A stretch of DNA of 64,000 nt, taken from assembly GCA_963971425.1 (NCBI GenBank), contig OZ020515.1, positions 35,227,856 through 35,291,855 on the forward strand, written 5' to 3'. This DNA comes from Bryoerythrophyllum caledonicum (taxonomy: Eukaryota; Streptophyta; Bryopsida; Pottiales; Pottiaceae). The notes beneath the pieces were generated by a model that saw only the letters and a list, made by a program, of their open reading frames with translations, had not been told where the DNA came from and searched no databases. Within the stretch, counting starts at the first letter, position 1. Each line of letters begins with the position of its first letter. Below, piece by piece: positions 52,632 through 63,860 of the stretch. Position numbers and translations under genes: made by a program.

Positions 52632-55070
52632 ATGAGCGTGGTAGGGCTAGATGTGGGTAATGAGAACTGCATCGTGGGCGTGGCGCGTCAGCGCGGGATC
52701 GACGTGGTGCTGAACGATGAGTCGAAGCGCGAGACGCCTGGGATGGTGTCGTTCGGCGAGAAGCAGCGTTTCGTGGGCGTGGCGGGCGCGGCGTCGGCGC
52801 TGATGAACCCTAGGAACACGGTGTCGCAGATCAAGCGGATGATAGGGCGGGCGTTCGCGGACCCGGAGTTGCAGCGCGACCTGCGTCTGTTCCCATTCGC
52901 GGTGACGGAGGGGCCGGACGGCCTGCCTTCGATCAACGTTTCGTACCTGGGGGAGGCGCGTGAGTTCAGTCCGACGCAGGTTCTTGGCATGCTGCTGTCG
53001 AATTTGAAGAGCATAGCGGAGAAGAACCTGGGGACATCCGTGGTGGACTGCGTGATCGGCGTGCCGGTGTACTTCACGGAGCTGCAGCGGCGGGCGTACC
53101 TGGACGCGGCGCAGATCGCGGGTCTGCACCCGCTGCGTCTGATGCACGAGACGACGGCGACGGCGCTGGCGTACGGGATCTACAAGACGGACCTGTCGGA
53201 CGCGGATCCGATCAACGTGGTGTTCGTGGACATCGGGCACGCGAGCATGCAGGTTTGCATCGCGGCGTTCAAGAAGGGTCAGCTGAAGATTCTGGGGCAC
53301 GCGTTCGAGCGGAGCCTGGGCGGGCGCGACTTCGACGAGGTGCTGTTCGAGCACTTCGCGGTGAAGTTCCGTGAGGAGTACAAGATCGACGTGAAGTCGA
53401 ACGCGCGGGCGAGCCTTCGGCTGCGGACGGCATGCGAGAAGGCAAAGAAGATCCTGAGCGCGAACCCGATCGCGCCGCTGAACGTGGAGTGCCTGATGGA
53501 CGAGAAGGACGTGAGAGGGCAAATCAGGCGGGATGAGTTCGAGGAGCTGGCGAAGGGGAGCCTGGAGAAGGTGCGGGGTCCGTGCGAGCGGGCGCTGGAG
53601 GCATCGGGTCTACGGACTGAGCAGATCTATGCGGTGGAGGTGGTTGGGTCGGGGTCACGTGTGCCGGCGATGCTGAAGATCTTGACTGCGGTGTTTGGGA
53701 AGGAGCCATCGCGGACGATGAATGCGAGCGAGTGCGTGGCGCGGGGTTGCACGCTACAGTGCGCGATGCTGAGCCCGACGTTCCGTGTGCGTGATTTTGA
53801 GGTGCAGGACTCATTCCCGTTCGCAATCGGTCTGTCGTGGAAGGGCGCGGCGCCGGAGACAGAGGGCGAGGAGGAGGTGAGTTCGAACAATGTGGTGTTC
53901 GTGAAGGGGAACCCTGTGCCTTCGACAAAGCTGCTGACGTTCTACCGTTCGAGCACGTTCGCGATCGACGCGTTCTATGCGGAGACTGGGGAGCTGCCTG
54001 CGGGGATGAGCCCTCGGATTGCGACGTTCACGATCGGGCCGTTCACGCCGACAGTGGCGGAGAAGGCGAAGATCAAGGTGAAGATCCGTCTGAACCTGCA
54101 CGGGGTGGTGTCGCTGGAGGCGGCAACGATGATCGAGGAGGAGGAGGTGGAGGTGCCGGTGGCACGGAAGGAGGCGGCAAAGGAGGGCGAGGGGGCAGGC
54201 AGTGAGGAGGGTGCCGGCGCGGAGAACGGGGCGGAGAAGATGGAGACCGACGCGAAGCCAGAGGTGACGAAGAAGAAGAAGACGAAGCGGTCAGATGTGC
54301 CGGTGCAGGAGGTGATCCACGGAGGCCTGGCGGGGGCGGAGCTGACGAAGGCGGTGGAGAAGGAGTACGAGATGGCTCTGCAGGACCGGGTGATGGAGGA
54401 GACGAAGGAGAGCAAGAATGCGGTGGAGGCGTACGTGTACAGCATGCGGAACAAGTTGTACGAGAAGCTGCAGGAGTATGTGACGGAGTCGGAGCGGGAG
54501 GAGATGACGGCGCGACTGCAGGAGACGGAGGACTGGCTGTACGAGGACGGGGAGGATGAGATCAAGAGCGTGTACACGGCGAAGCTGGCAGAGCTCCGGA
54601 AGCAGGGCGACCCGCTGGAGGCGCGGCAGCGGGAGGAGGAGCTGCGGGGTCCGGCGATGCGGGAGCTGAGCTACTGCATCTCGAGCTTCCGTGAGGCGGC
54701 GCAGAGCAAGGAAGCGAAGTTTGACCACATCGATGCGGGGGAGAAGGAGAAGGTGATCGCGGAGTGCAACAAGGCGGAGGAGTGGTTCAAGGACAAGAAG
54801 CAGCAGCAGGATGTGCTTCCGAAGTCGGCAAACCCAGTGCTTTTAGCGGCAGAGCTGAAGAAGAAGACAGAGGTGCTGGACCGTTTCTGCAAGCCGATCA
54901 TGACGAAGGCAAGGCCGGCGCCTCCGAAGCCTGCGCCTGCCCCAGCAGCAGCAGCGGAGGCGAAGGCGGGGCCCCAGCAGCAGCCGGCTGACGCGTCGGC
55001 GGCTGAGCCGATGGACACGGAGGCGGCAGGGGCTCCAGGAGGCGAGGCGGAGACGATGCAGACGGAGTAG
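52632..55070 (+). CDS. Hsp110-type chaperone (HSP70-14/15/16-like), intronless
   Basis: The ATG at 52632 in context GCACCATGA opens an 812-residue frame, close to the length of plant HSP70-14/15. The N-terminal ATPase domain has 'VVGLDVGNENCIVGVAR' (phosphate 1; Hsp110-type GNEN in place of Hsp70 GTTY), 'VVDCVIGVPVYFTELQRRAY', 'HETTATALAYGIYK', 'VVFVDIGHASMQVCI' (phosphate 2) and 'VEVVGSGSRVPAMLKIL' (adenosine). A substrate-binding region follows, with a Glu/Lys-rich acidic insertion (about 500-560) and a helical lid ending 'PMDTEAAGAPG'. Hsp110s act as nucleotide-exchange factors and holdases for cytosolic Hsp70. The frame is intact. Lack of introns and strongly GC-biased third positions, unlike the AT-rich surroundings, are notable. 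Confidence 0.95.
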   Translation: MSVVGLDVGNENCIVGVARQRGIDVVLNDESKRETPGMVSFGEKQRFVGVAGAASALMNPRNTVSQIKRMIGRAFADPELQRDLRLFPFAVTEGPDGLPSINVSYLGEAREFSPTQVLGMLLSNLKSIAEKNLGTSVVDCVIGVPVYFTELQRRAYLDAAQIAGLHPLRLMHETTATALAYGIYKTDLSDADPINVVFVDIGHASMQVCIAAFKKGQLKILGHAFERSLGGRDFDEVLFEHFAVKFREEYKIDVKSNARASLRLRTACEKAKKILSANPIAPLNVECLMDEKDVRGQIRRDEFEELAKGSLEKVRGPCERALEASGLRTEQIYAVEVVGSGSRVPAMLKILTAVFGKEPSRTMNASECVARGCTLQCAMLSPTFRVRDFEVQDSFPFAIGLSWKGAAPETEGEEEVSSNNVVFVKGNPVPSTKLLTFYRSSTFAIDAFYAETGELPAGMSPRIATFTIGPFTPTVAEKAKIKVKIRLNLHGVVSLEAATMIEEEEVEVPVARKEAAKEGEGAGSEEGAGAENGAEKMETDAKPEVTKKKKTKRSDVPVQEVIHGGLAGAELTKAVEKEYEMALQDRVMEETKESKNAVEAYVYSMRNKLYEKLQEYVTESEREEMTARLQETEDWLYEDGEDEIKSVYTAKLAELRKQGDPLEARQREEELRGPAMRELSYCISSFREAAQSKEAKFDHIDAGEKEKVIAECNKAEEWFKDKKQQQDVLPKSANPVLLAAELKKKTEVLDRFCKPIMTKARPAPPKPAPAPAAAAEAKAGPQQQPADASAAEPMDTEAAGAPGGEAETMQTE

Positions 55071-56438
55071 AATGAGCGGTGGGGCTTTTTGGGGGGATGA
55101 TGTGACATAGAGGACGATGATGCCATAGGTGAGCCGATGGTCGATAGAGTAGAGCTAACATATAAGGATGATGATTAGGTATTTGAAGTAGGGACTCACC
55201 GAGAGCTGGCAGTCCATTTGTGTAGAGGAGGGAAGGCATATTTAAAAGTGCAGTGGGTTATGCTATTTTTTTTGAGGAGCGAGGCAACATAGTCAGGACA
55301 ATTTTTGGTGATTCTGCTCCCCATACCTCAAATGACGGGCCCAGCGGCCCGAGGCATTCTGATCTCGACGTATTCCAGCAGTCGTTCGGTTGTTGTATGA
55401 TTTCTCAGTGCGGTCGGTACTGGGAATTCTGTTCGTTTAGTTATTTTCTTTTTCGTTTGTGTTGGTTTAGTCATTTCGGTGGACTGGGTAATTTCATTCG
55501 TGTGCGGCCTTCTGGTAGTTATTGGTTTGCTGCCTTGATCACTTTCTTGTAATGGAGGTGGTTCAGTTTTTCGGCTGACGTCCTGGTGCTCTCGTCGTCT
55601 GGGTCTCTCGTCGGCGGTCTCTCGTCGTCTGGGTCTTTGGAATGTGGTTGTTGGTCAGTAGACTGAAATAGGTGGATGTTGATGGTTGTTTGCTTAGTTG
55701 TATTTCGAGTTAGTTTTGGTTTGAAGCTCTATCGAATAAGCTGTGTGATCTTGTTTCTGCTCTGTCCTTTTTGTGGCTGGCTGATGTCGATCTTTTTTGT
55801 TTGCAATCTGCGTGTGGATTTGGGAGTTGGTAGTGGATGTGTTGTCATAGTGCAGTGTTTGTGTCGGTAATGTTCGGTTTGGTGAACTGTTTGGGATTTC
55901 GGGTTTGTGTTGAATACACCTGTATCTGTGAGGTTGAGCCTTAGCCTTGATATCTGGAAAATTATTCTACTGTGCAGGCATGACCTGAAATAGCTACTGA
56001 AGTGATGGGCTTTGTTCCTTCCAGAGGCTTGTTTTAATGGTGTTGCATGTGAGTGGTTGTGTAGGTGTGGAGAGATATATCTTTTGCTTCCATGCAGTTT
56101 GAGCAGTTATGGATTCCCTGAGGCGTTGGAAGGTTTAAGTAGAAGATGTACAGTACATGCAGCATATGGATCTTTTCCTTCCATCCTGGGTTTCCTACTA
56201 ACATCCTGCATGGAATTAAGTAGCTTATGTGTTGGAAGCTGGTAAGTCTTCCTACATGCAGTGTGAGCATTTGGAAGCTAGAACGGATCCCATTTGGAAG
56301 CTAGAACGGATCCCATTTGTACGACACTCCTATCAATCCAGTCAGAAAATTAAAAGCAGTGCTCATGTGATGCTCATGAGGTACAAGCACTACACTAATC
56401 TAGCCCGCCTCATATCCAACCAAACCCATAACCGACAC
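55071..56438 (+). other. Probable Hsp110 3' region; no other gene
   Basis: Only short frames. The first few hundred bases after the stop presumably form the 3' untranslated region; no AATAAA stands out close by. A 25-bp direct repeat (TTGGAAGCTAGAACGGATCC) occurs twice at 56271-56315. Confidence 0.4.
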
Positions 56439-56587
56439 CGTTAAGCCCTGGTTCGTTCGTTCCTATATAAAATCCACGCGATTATTAAAGCGGAAAATTG
56501 AGCTGGGAGGTCGTTAAAAATTTAACGCGCTTTCTGCACGCGTTAAAAATTTAACGACCGCCGAGGAAAGAAAACTAGGGCTTAACG
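56439..56587. repeat. Foldback structure with nested inverted repeats
   Basis: Outer arms CGTTAAGCCCTGGTT (56439) and its inverse at 56573 match at 14 of 15. Inner arms GGTCGTTAAAAATTTAACGC (56509) and the inverse at 56539 match at 19 of 21 with a 9-base loop. No target duplication was recognised. Confidence 0.85.
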
Positions 56588-56591
56588 CTGT

Positions 56592-56692
56592 GTTACACCC
56601 TTGCACTCGGGCTTCGCGCAAAATTAAGTGCCCTCGGGCCTACGGTCCTTGTGCACTTCATTTCACGTGAAGCCCTCGTGCAAGGGCGTAAC
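56592..56692. repeat. Second inverted repeat, 27-bp arms
   Basis: GTTACACCCTTGCACTCGGG at 56592 pairs with the inverse ending at 56692 (23 of 27 positions over the arms). It is adjacent to the foldback and shares its 'GGGCTT' flavour. Confidence 0.8.
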
Positions 56693-56764
56693 CCTATACT
56701 GTAAATTTGGGTATTTTGAATCCACTTCCATGCCATTAACGTAGAGGCACCCAATTCCGATCAC

Positions 56765-57694
56765 TTAACCCGGGACCAAACGTCCCCCCGGGGTCATTTT
56801 GGATTTTGGGCATGTACCTACAATTCGAAAAAAATCCTTTTTAATTGATTTTTTTTTCAAGATAGGATCTGATAAGAGCTTCGTGGAGATATTTATTTAT
56901 TTATTTTTGGATTTGTGGTTTGAAAGTTAGTACCACTTAAAGCCAAAAGTCGGGACTCCGGGCACCTCCAAATTTTTTGACAAAAGTTTCTATTGACATT
57001 GAGATTTTTCACACATATAAAGCATATTTCCTTTTCTGGAAATTTTCAAAAAAAAAATTCTTGTCTTTAGTTTAAAAAGGCATTTTATTCCAAGTCAAAC
57101 ATTTTCACACATTTTTGGGCAACGGGGGAAAAAAATTCACCTTGTCTACATAAAACCTAGAGATCTTCATATTTTTCACTTTTTATTTTTTCAACAACAA
57201 TATGTGATGAAAACCTTCTTATTGACCATTTGGATTATCATTTGAATACATACATAGTTCACAAAAAAATAAAACGTGAAATGACAATTTTTGAACCTCC
57301 ACTCCTTGCACACTTGTTTTGAATATGCTACCCCCCTTTTTTACCTCTAAAAAATGGTGTGTTGGGTAACAACATCATGCTTAAGACAATGGTAAAAGAT
57401 TTAGACCTTGTACAATGCAAAAATTTGATACAAAGTGAAGTCAAAGTCTGTTGATCTACTCAATGAAGGGAAGAAAATGAACCATTGTTTTGACTTTAAA
57501 CACTAAAATCTATCAATCCGTGCAGTGGATTGCAACCAAAATTTTAGGGCATGTTTATATAGAAGTCTATTTTAAGATCTTATGGTTGAAAATCCGAAAT
57601 TCACTTTGAAATGTGATTTTCATGTCTCTTTTTGGCAGTGGGAGTTTTGGATTGGTTTTAGAGCAAAAGTGGTCGTGGTCCTTTAGGGGTTAAG
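56765..57694. mobile_element. TTAA-bounded element M1, non-autonomous
   Basis: TTAA stands at both ends (56765, 57691), with CCCGGGACC inside the left and CCCCTAAAGGACC (inverted) inside the right. The body matches 61384-62325 in opposite orientation and 21400-22049. The size is 930 bp and there is no open frame. TTAA targets are used by piggyBac and Kolobok-type transposases. Confidence 0.65.
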
Positions 57695-58498
57695 GCAGTT
57701 GGGGACTCAAATGACATAGAATGTCAAAAAAATTAATAGAAAAAGATGCGGAATTAGGAATGAAACTGAACAAATATTTTTTCAAATTTATTCTCAAAGC
57801 ATTGGAATTGATACTTAATTTAAAAGCTCTAAAACCACTAGAGCATATAATCAAATTGTAGAGTAGGTGAGATTTAGTGCCCTCCTTTACCCAATGCCAA
57901 CAAGTGAGAGTGAGTAAAAAGAGAGAAGACATGCCATAAATAACCAACTCATGGAGGGTACCCAATGTCGATTGCCTTGATCAACTTTTGAGGCAATGCC
58001 ACGAATGAGAGCTCAATTGAGATGGAGCAACCCAAAATTGCACACTTCATGATCCAATGCCGGTAATGACTGTTGTTTTCAGATTTTGAGTTATCGATTT
58101 TGGGTTGCTTCATGCACCATTTCATGCATTTGCCATTTTCATGCATCATGCCATGCATACACTACTGATCAGAATTGGGTGGCTGATCGGAATTAGATGC
58201 CTCTATCTTACCACCCATTAAGCTCCAAATGGAGGTTTGCTATTGGTTGGCGCTTTTAAGGGATGTCTATTGAGGACCCCTTATTTATGGTCAGCACTTT
58301 TAATCCAAAATTTTTAAGAGCCCCAGGGGGACTCTTGTCGTCTTTTGAAGGGGCTCTTGGAAATTTAGGGATTAAGGGGTCTCTAATTGATGGCCATCAA
58401 CTAAACATGACAACACACTTAGGTTGAATTGTAAATTTATTGGCTATTTCAAAAAAAAAAAAATGTTATTATTTGTTTTTTCCATATATGCACATTGC
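57695..58498. other. No gene seen
   Basis: AT-rich DNA between two TTAA elements. Short frames only. Confidence 0.4.
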
Positions 58499-59316
58499 TT
58501 AACCCCTAAAGGACCTCAACATTTTAGCACCCAAACTCACGGATTTCAATGCATTGAAACTGCTAGTTCCAATGCATTCAACACAAAATGCAAATAAGCA
58601 CAATTTTTACATATATGATTGTTGGATCTTGTACTAGGATTGTACAATTGTGTAGTAAATTTTTTGTTTAGTTCAATTGCAAGGATTGAACGATATTAGC
58701 ATTTGAACTCAGAAATGAACTATTCTTGAGGTCATACTAAATACCTTCAACAAAATTTGACCACCTTCTATAGCAAACTTTTGCACTACGGTTTGTGATT
58801 TTCTAATACTAACTATAAAAAGATCATATTAGGCACATGTGCACCAAATTTTAGAAGTAGAAGAGGGGTAGATGATGTCGTTCAAAATCCTGCAATGCAA
58901 CTATGTGCTGAGAATTAACAATACACTTCAAGTTTTGCTTATATCATATCCTTCTCATTTTTTGAAATTAAAAAATCCGTATGGTTGATGCAAAGATTTC
59001 CATCCCCTTTCCAAGAGTTTTTTTTAAAATGGACAAAAGTTTGAGTTTCTATTGAATTTGGAATTAATTAAAGTTTTGTTACACTACTTGTTATATGTCA
59101 CACTAAACAACTGCAGTGTTTGTTTATGTTACTAAAAAATGTTTGTAACTTTTGAACCATAAGTTGAACTTTTACATAGAAATTGTCTATCAGAAGCTAG
59201 TACAAAGTTGCCCGTTCGATAAAAAATCTTAGAAAATCATGTCTGAATTTGAGATCATGGAACCCTATCTAAATTTAAAATGTCCTCTTAGAGGACATTA
59301 GTACTTTAGGGGTTAA
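58499..59316. mobile_element. TTAA-bounded element M2, non-autonomous
   Basis: Begins TTAACCCCTAAAGGACC and ends with the inverse ACTTTAGGGGTTAA. The body is not closely related to M1/M3, but the ends are. Size 818 bp, no open frame. Confidence 0.65.
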
Positions 59317-59483
59317 TTTCTTGGTTTTTGGGGGATTTACCTAGTATTGGCAACACAAAATTTGAATACAAGCACTAAATGTCATTAAACTTTGCTTAAA
59401 TATGGCTGATATAAAATGTAAGTCTAATACTATTTGTCAACTATAGTAAATATTTGGAGTATAGTTTTTTAATATGAGTATTT

Positions 59484-60860
59484 ACAGTGGCTATCATAAG
59501 TATCTAGACAGTGAAGCAATTTTCAAAATTGCATGGATTGTGGCCAAGTATTGAAGTTGGTAAGAGATATTTTTGGCCAACTTTAATTAGTATACCACAT
59601 GGCACTTGATTAAATTTCATTCCTTCAAGATTTGTTACTTGTAGGGATTACACATGCAAAGACCATGAAAAGATGTGTACAACTTTATGTACACAAATTG
59701 TGCACACCATACAATTCTCAATGCAAATGTACCTGTGAGGCTTTTTGTTCTGGAATTTTTTTGTAAGATTTGAAGAAGCTTTTGATGATTTTCTATGGCT
59801 TCTGGAAGGACTAAGAATTAGCATAGGGTAGTTCTTGAGATATATGAGTGAGGCAACCCATATGGCAAGATTTGAGCAGTTTTGGGCATTCCTTGAAGAA
59901 ATTGTTTTGACATAGTGCAAAGATTTTGTGAGAGGAGTTTGAAAGACATCTTTACTTGGTAGACCTAGAATTCTTGTTGAACGTTGTGACGGTGACATTG
60001 TGAGGAGGGTAAATGATTGAAATACTACTAAAATTGCAACTGTATGAAGAGCATTACAAGCTCATGGCATGCAATTGAGAGATAATACCATTAGAAGGAG
60101 TCTTTGGAGGCAAGGGTTGAGAGCATGCATAAAGACCAAGAAGCCACTTTTGACTAATAAACATCGAACACTTTGTTTGCAGTGTGCAAAGAAGTGCAAG
60201 CATCCAAATTGGGAGTTCTAGAGTCATGTCATTTTTTTGATGAGTCCAAATTCAATCTTTTTTATTCAAGTGGGTGTCAAATTGTTGGAGAAAGAGTGGA
60301 GAATGTCTTTTAGATCAACATGTATAATCTACAACCATACATGGAGGAGGAAGCATAATTGTTAGGAATTGTATGAGTTGAGAAAGAGCTGGCAAGCTTC
60401 ATTTGGTTGAAGGGAAGATTGATTAAGATGTATATTGCAACATTTTAGAGACGGAACTTATGGGCTCTATAAAAATGTAAGGTTTAGAGAAGGATTAGAT
60501 TGTTTTCTATCAGGACAATGACCCAAGGCATTATAATGTAGATTGGTTGTTTGCTCAAAAATTTCTCCTTATTAGGCATCCTCCACAATCACCTGACTTC
60601 AATTTAATAGAACATCTTTAGAATGAAGTAGATTGTAATATGAGTTGGTCTAAGAAGAAAAACACTAGCAACACTGAGTTAAGGAAGAAGATCCAATAAA
60701 TTTGGTACAATATAGAGGTTGATGTTATTAGAAAGTTGATATGCTTTATGCCTCAAAGAACTCTTGATGTCTACAAAGCAAGAGGTGGCTACACTCAGTG
60801 GTATGTTTGTGAGTGCTTAAAAGATGAATGGTTGAGTTGTAGAGATAATTTATAACCTAT
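59484..60860 (+). pseudogene. Decayed Tc1/mariner element
   Basis: A Tc1-like left terminus TACAGTGGCTATCATAAG begins at 59483. From about 59855 the plus strand gives, across frames and stops, an N-terminal helix-turn-helix with a GRPR box ('GRPRILVERCDGDIVRRV'), 'MQLRDNTIRRSLWRQGL', 'FFDESKFNLF' (second catalytic block), 'QDNDPKH' and 'HPPQSPDFNLIEHL' (third block, D34-type). At least ten stops interrupt it. A matching right terminus was not found. Confidence 0.85.
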
Positions 60861-61383
60861 AGTCTTGTTTTCTATAGTTGGTATATAATAAAATAAGATT
60901 ATTCATTAAAAAAGCGTACAAACTTGTTGCACATTTGCATTATTGTAGGTTTTTTAGTTCATATTTTTATTGAGAACTTTGTGCTTTATGCATGTTGCAA
61001 CTATACGCTCTTGTGGTTGTATTGGTGTATTTTATGAGAGCCAATGTTGATTTGGTAGCTGATTTTTGAAGAAAGCTTCTTCTATACAACTATTTTTGTT
61101 AGCCATAGAGCATTTGTATTTGTATGTGTATAAAATAAGGTTTCCCTAACTTGGCTTAACATTTATTTGATATATACTTCACTAAGTTTCAACTTGTTTA
61201 TATTTACAGTGAGCTATATGATGAAGGAAGTTACACTAAATGTCAAACTGCACCTAATACCATAGTTAGTGTATTACAAAAGACCTTGTCTTCAATACTC
61301 TAGATTTGACAATGTTTGGTAAAGTGTCAAAAAAAGTATGGGAGAAAGTCTCGTAAACTTGTATAGAGTGTAAAAGTGTTGAA
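60861..61383. other. No gene seen
   Basis: AT-rich DNA after the Tc1 remnant. Nothing recognised. Confidence 0.4.
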
Positions 61384-62325
61384 TTAATCCCTAAAGGCCC
61401 AAGGCATTTTCACACCAAAAACACTTCAAAACTACTCCTACTAGTGCAATGAGTAAGAAGGGAAACAAGAACTTATATTTTCTACATCAAATTGTAGAAT
61501 CACCATTGAGACTTACTAGGAAACGTCCTCAAAAAAATTCATAAACTTTGACCTCACAAATTGAAAGATTATAGTTTTCGAAGTAGAGAAAACGGTTCAT
61601 TTTCTTCCTTGCCTTGAGTGGATCAATAGACTTTGACTTCAATTGTTGTCACACTTTTGCACTACACAAGGTCTAAGTTCATTATCATCATGTTAAGCAT
61701 GATGTTATTTCCTTTTAGAGGTAGAAAAGGGGTGTAGCATATTCAAAACAATGTTGTAAGTAGCGGAGGTTCAAAAATTGCCAATTCATTTTATATTTTT
61801 TTGTGAACTAAATATGTTGTAGGATGAGAATCCAAAAGGTTGATAAGACGGTTTACATTACATCTTGTAGATAATAAATTAAAATGTAAAGAATATGAAG
61901 GTCTCTAAGTTTTATGTGGAAATGAAGAAGATTTTTGGGTACCTTGCTTGACAATGATTGACAATGTGTGAAAATGATTGACTTAGGTTAATGTGCTATT
62001 TTTCACTTTAGACAAGAATTTTTCTTGACAACATGAATGGGAATGGTATTAGCTGCTAGTATTGAGAATCTCACATTTGATAAAGTGTTCTAGCAAAAAA
62101 ATTTGGAGTTGCCCTATCTGCCCGCTCTTTCCATTTGAAATTCAAAACCCTATTATTGTTTCATTAAATATTGGATCTAGGAAAAATTGTACTCACACAA
62201 AGCTTTTAGTAATGTCCAACTACACTAAAAAGAATTCAAAGAAGAATGTTATAAATTCTTACCATAGGAACTTGCCCAAACCTTCTAAAGTTCCCCGAGG
62301 GTACTCTCGGGCCTTTAGGGGTTAA
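61384..62325. mobile_element. TTAA-bounded element M3, inverted copy of M1
   Basis: Begins TTAATCCCTAAAGGCCC and ends GGGCCTTTAGGGGTTAA. The internal phrases shared with M1 run in the opposite orientation. Together M1 and M3 could be two MITEs or the long arms of one larger element enclosing the Tc1 remnant. Confidence 0.7.
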
Positions 62326-62541
62326 AAGTGTCAATAACAACCATTCTTTATACAACACCATTCATTTTATATAGTGTAAACCAGAGTAGTTTGAGTTCCT
62401 ACACTAACTAAAAATTTACAAGTAATTTATGACTGGCAACACACTTGATTGAAAAAGAGTATCCATTCCAAACTTGAGTGCATGTGCTTGATGCAAATTA
62501 GTGTAGATAATCAACATCAATATTCCATCCACAATAATAAG

Positions 62542-63272
62542 AACACTGGTCACCAAAGGTGAGTTGCGTGAATAAAGTGTCTGTTTGTACCACCATCACT
62601 CAAAAGCCCACTAGACAAAGGAGTGGAAGCATGGACTACTTCCCCTTTTGAGGGTAGACACTATAGAAACCATCAGAGCAGTTAAAAGGGGCCAATTTGT
62701 TGAACTAAATTTACAGCGGGGTACAATTTGTTAATGTTTGGCTTTTAAATAAATAATGGCATGCATTGCCTGCGTTTTGTTTAAGTGGTGTCCGGGTTAG
62801 GGAGGGGTTGGTTGTTTTCTATTCTTTGTTTATGCAGAAAGATGGACATGGCATGTTGGATAGCTACAGTGTTGATCTCTCTAAAAGTGTTTTTGATGTG
62901 GGTCTCTGGTATTATGAATTTTTCTAAGATGGCGTTCATGGAGGGAATGTGCGTGGTTTCTCTAGCTCCGGCTGTAATTACTACGAGTGGGTCAACCTTC
63001 CATCCGAGTGTTTGTATTTCTTGTATGAGTGGTAGGTATTTGTTTTTTTTGTGTGATTGTATCTGGCGAAAAGCGGTCGTTGCAATATGTAAATTCTATA
63101 AATTGTATGGTAATATCTGGGTTGGGGAATTCTGGTAGGGGGTTTTTGTATGGTATGCCACAAATACATAGCAAGTCTGGTTTGAGTCTGGCATTGCAGT
63201 GACATCTTTGTGTGTTACATGTGCATTGTAGAATCCATGGGGGGATTGTGTTTTCTAAGGGATTGTTGTGAT
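62542..63272 (-). mobile_element. 5'-truncated LINE copy 3 (3' end only)
   Basis: Matches the 3' end of the 7.4-13.9 kb LINE: terminal AAGAACACTGGTCACCAAA at 62539, GTGAATAAAGTGTCTG at 62569, 'GAGGGTAGACACTAT', and a coding remnant with 'ITIQFIEFTYCNDRFSPDT' (63120-63060), the PD-(D/E)XK-like block. It breaks off near 63272. Confidence 0.88.
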
Positions 63273-63714
63273 TCCATCCACACTATATAAGGTAGACAAA
63301 ATAGTTAAGGCATTGTATGCAAGAATAATGATCTATAGCTATTGATCTCTTAATGTTTAACCCTTAATGATATTCTTGGGTAATTCATACCGGACCATCA
63401 ATGATATCTTTCATGTTTAATTTCTTGTTAATGGAAATCATTTTCATCCCCCCACCTTATGAAGGCTATTTATTGATTATATATTATAAAGTAGGCAAGG
63501 AACGGACTTTTAACTAAATGTGGACAAATCGATCAATTATGGACCAAAAAATAACTTGGACTCGGATTTCATTTCCTATTTCATACAAAAAAACGAGCAA
63601 TTACGGGCTAAATCCGAAGGATATACATTGGAAATTGTGTTCCACCAAACATTGCGCCTCACAAAACTATAATAATTGTCGCATATCATTATGAAGTCTC
63701 TTCAAAACCTATAG
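63273..63714. other. No gene seen
   Basis: AT-rich sequence with no feature recognised. Confidence 0.4.
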
Positions 63715-63860
63715 AATCCTTTAAAATCGTTGGAGGTTAATCAACAAAATCTAAAGATTCTCCAAAAACCTACAGATTCTCCGTAGACCCTAAATATTCT
63801 CCGAGATCCTAAATATTCCCCTTGAACCCTAAATATTCTTCATATGCCCTAAGGATTATT
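63715..63860. repeat. Degenerate 21-bp-like repeats outside the integrase element
   Basis: Units such as ATTCTCCGTAGACCCTAAAT and ATTCCCCTTGAACCCTAAAT at about 20-21 bp spacing resemble the repeat of the 36.7-52.0 kb element, suggesting a remnant of a related element at the window edge. Confidence 0.6.

Noticed and set aside
52647..54728. Long minus-strand frames opposite the Hsp110 gene
   Set aside because: GC-biased codons keep the opposite strand open; the products are Arg/His/Leu-rich with no domain.
59648..59998. Minus-strand 116-codon frame
   Set aside because: Antisense to the 5' part of the Tc1 transposase remnant; no domain.
61199..61220. Right terminus of the Tc1 element (TTTACAGTGAGCTATATGATG)
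   Set aside because: It is in the same orientation as the left end and matches too few bases, so it is probably chance.
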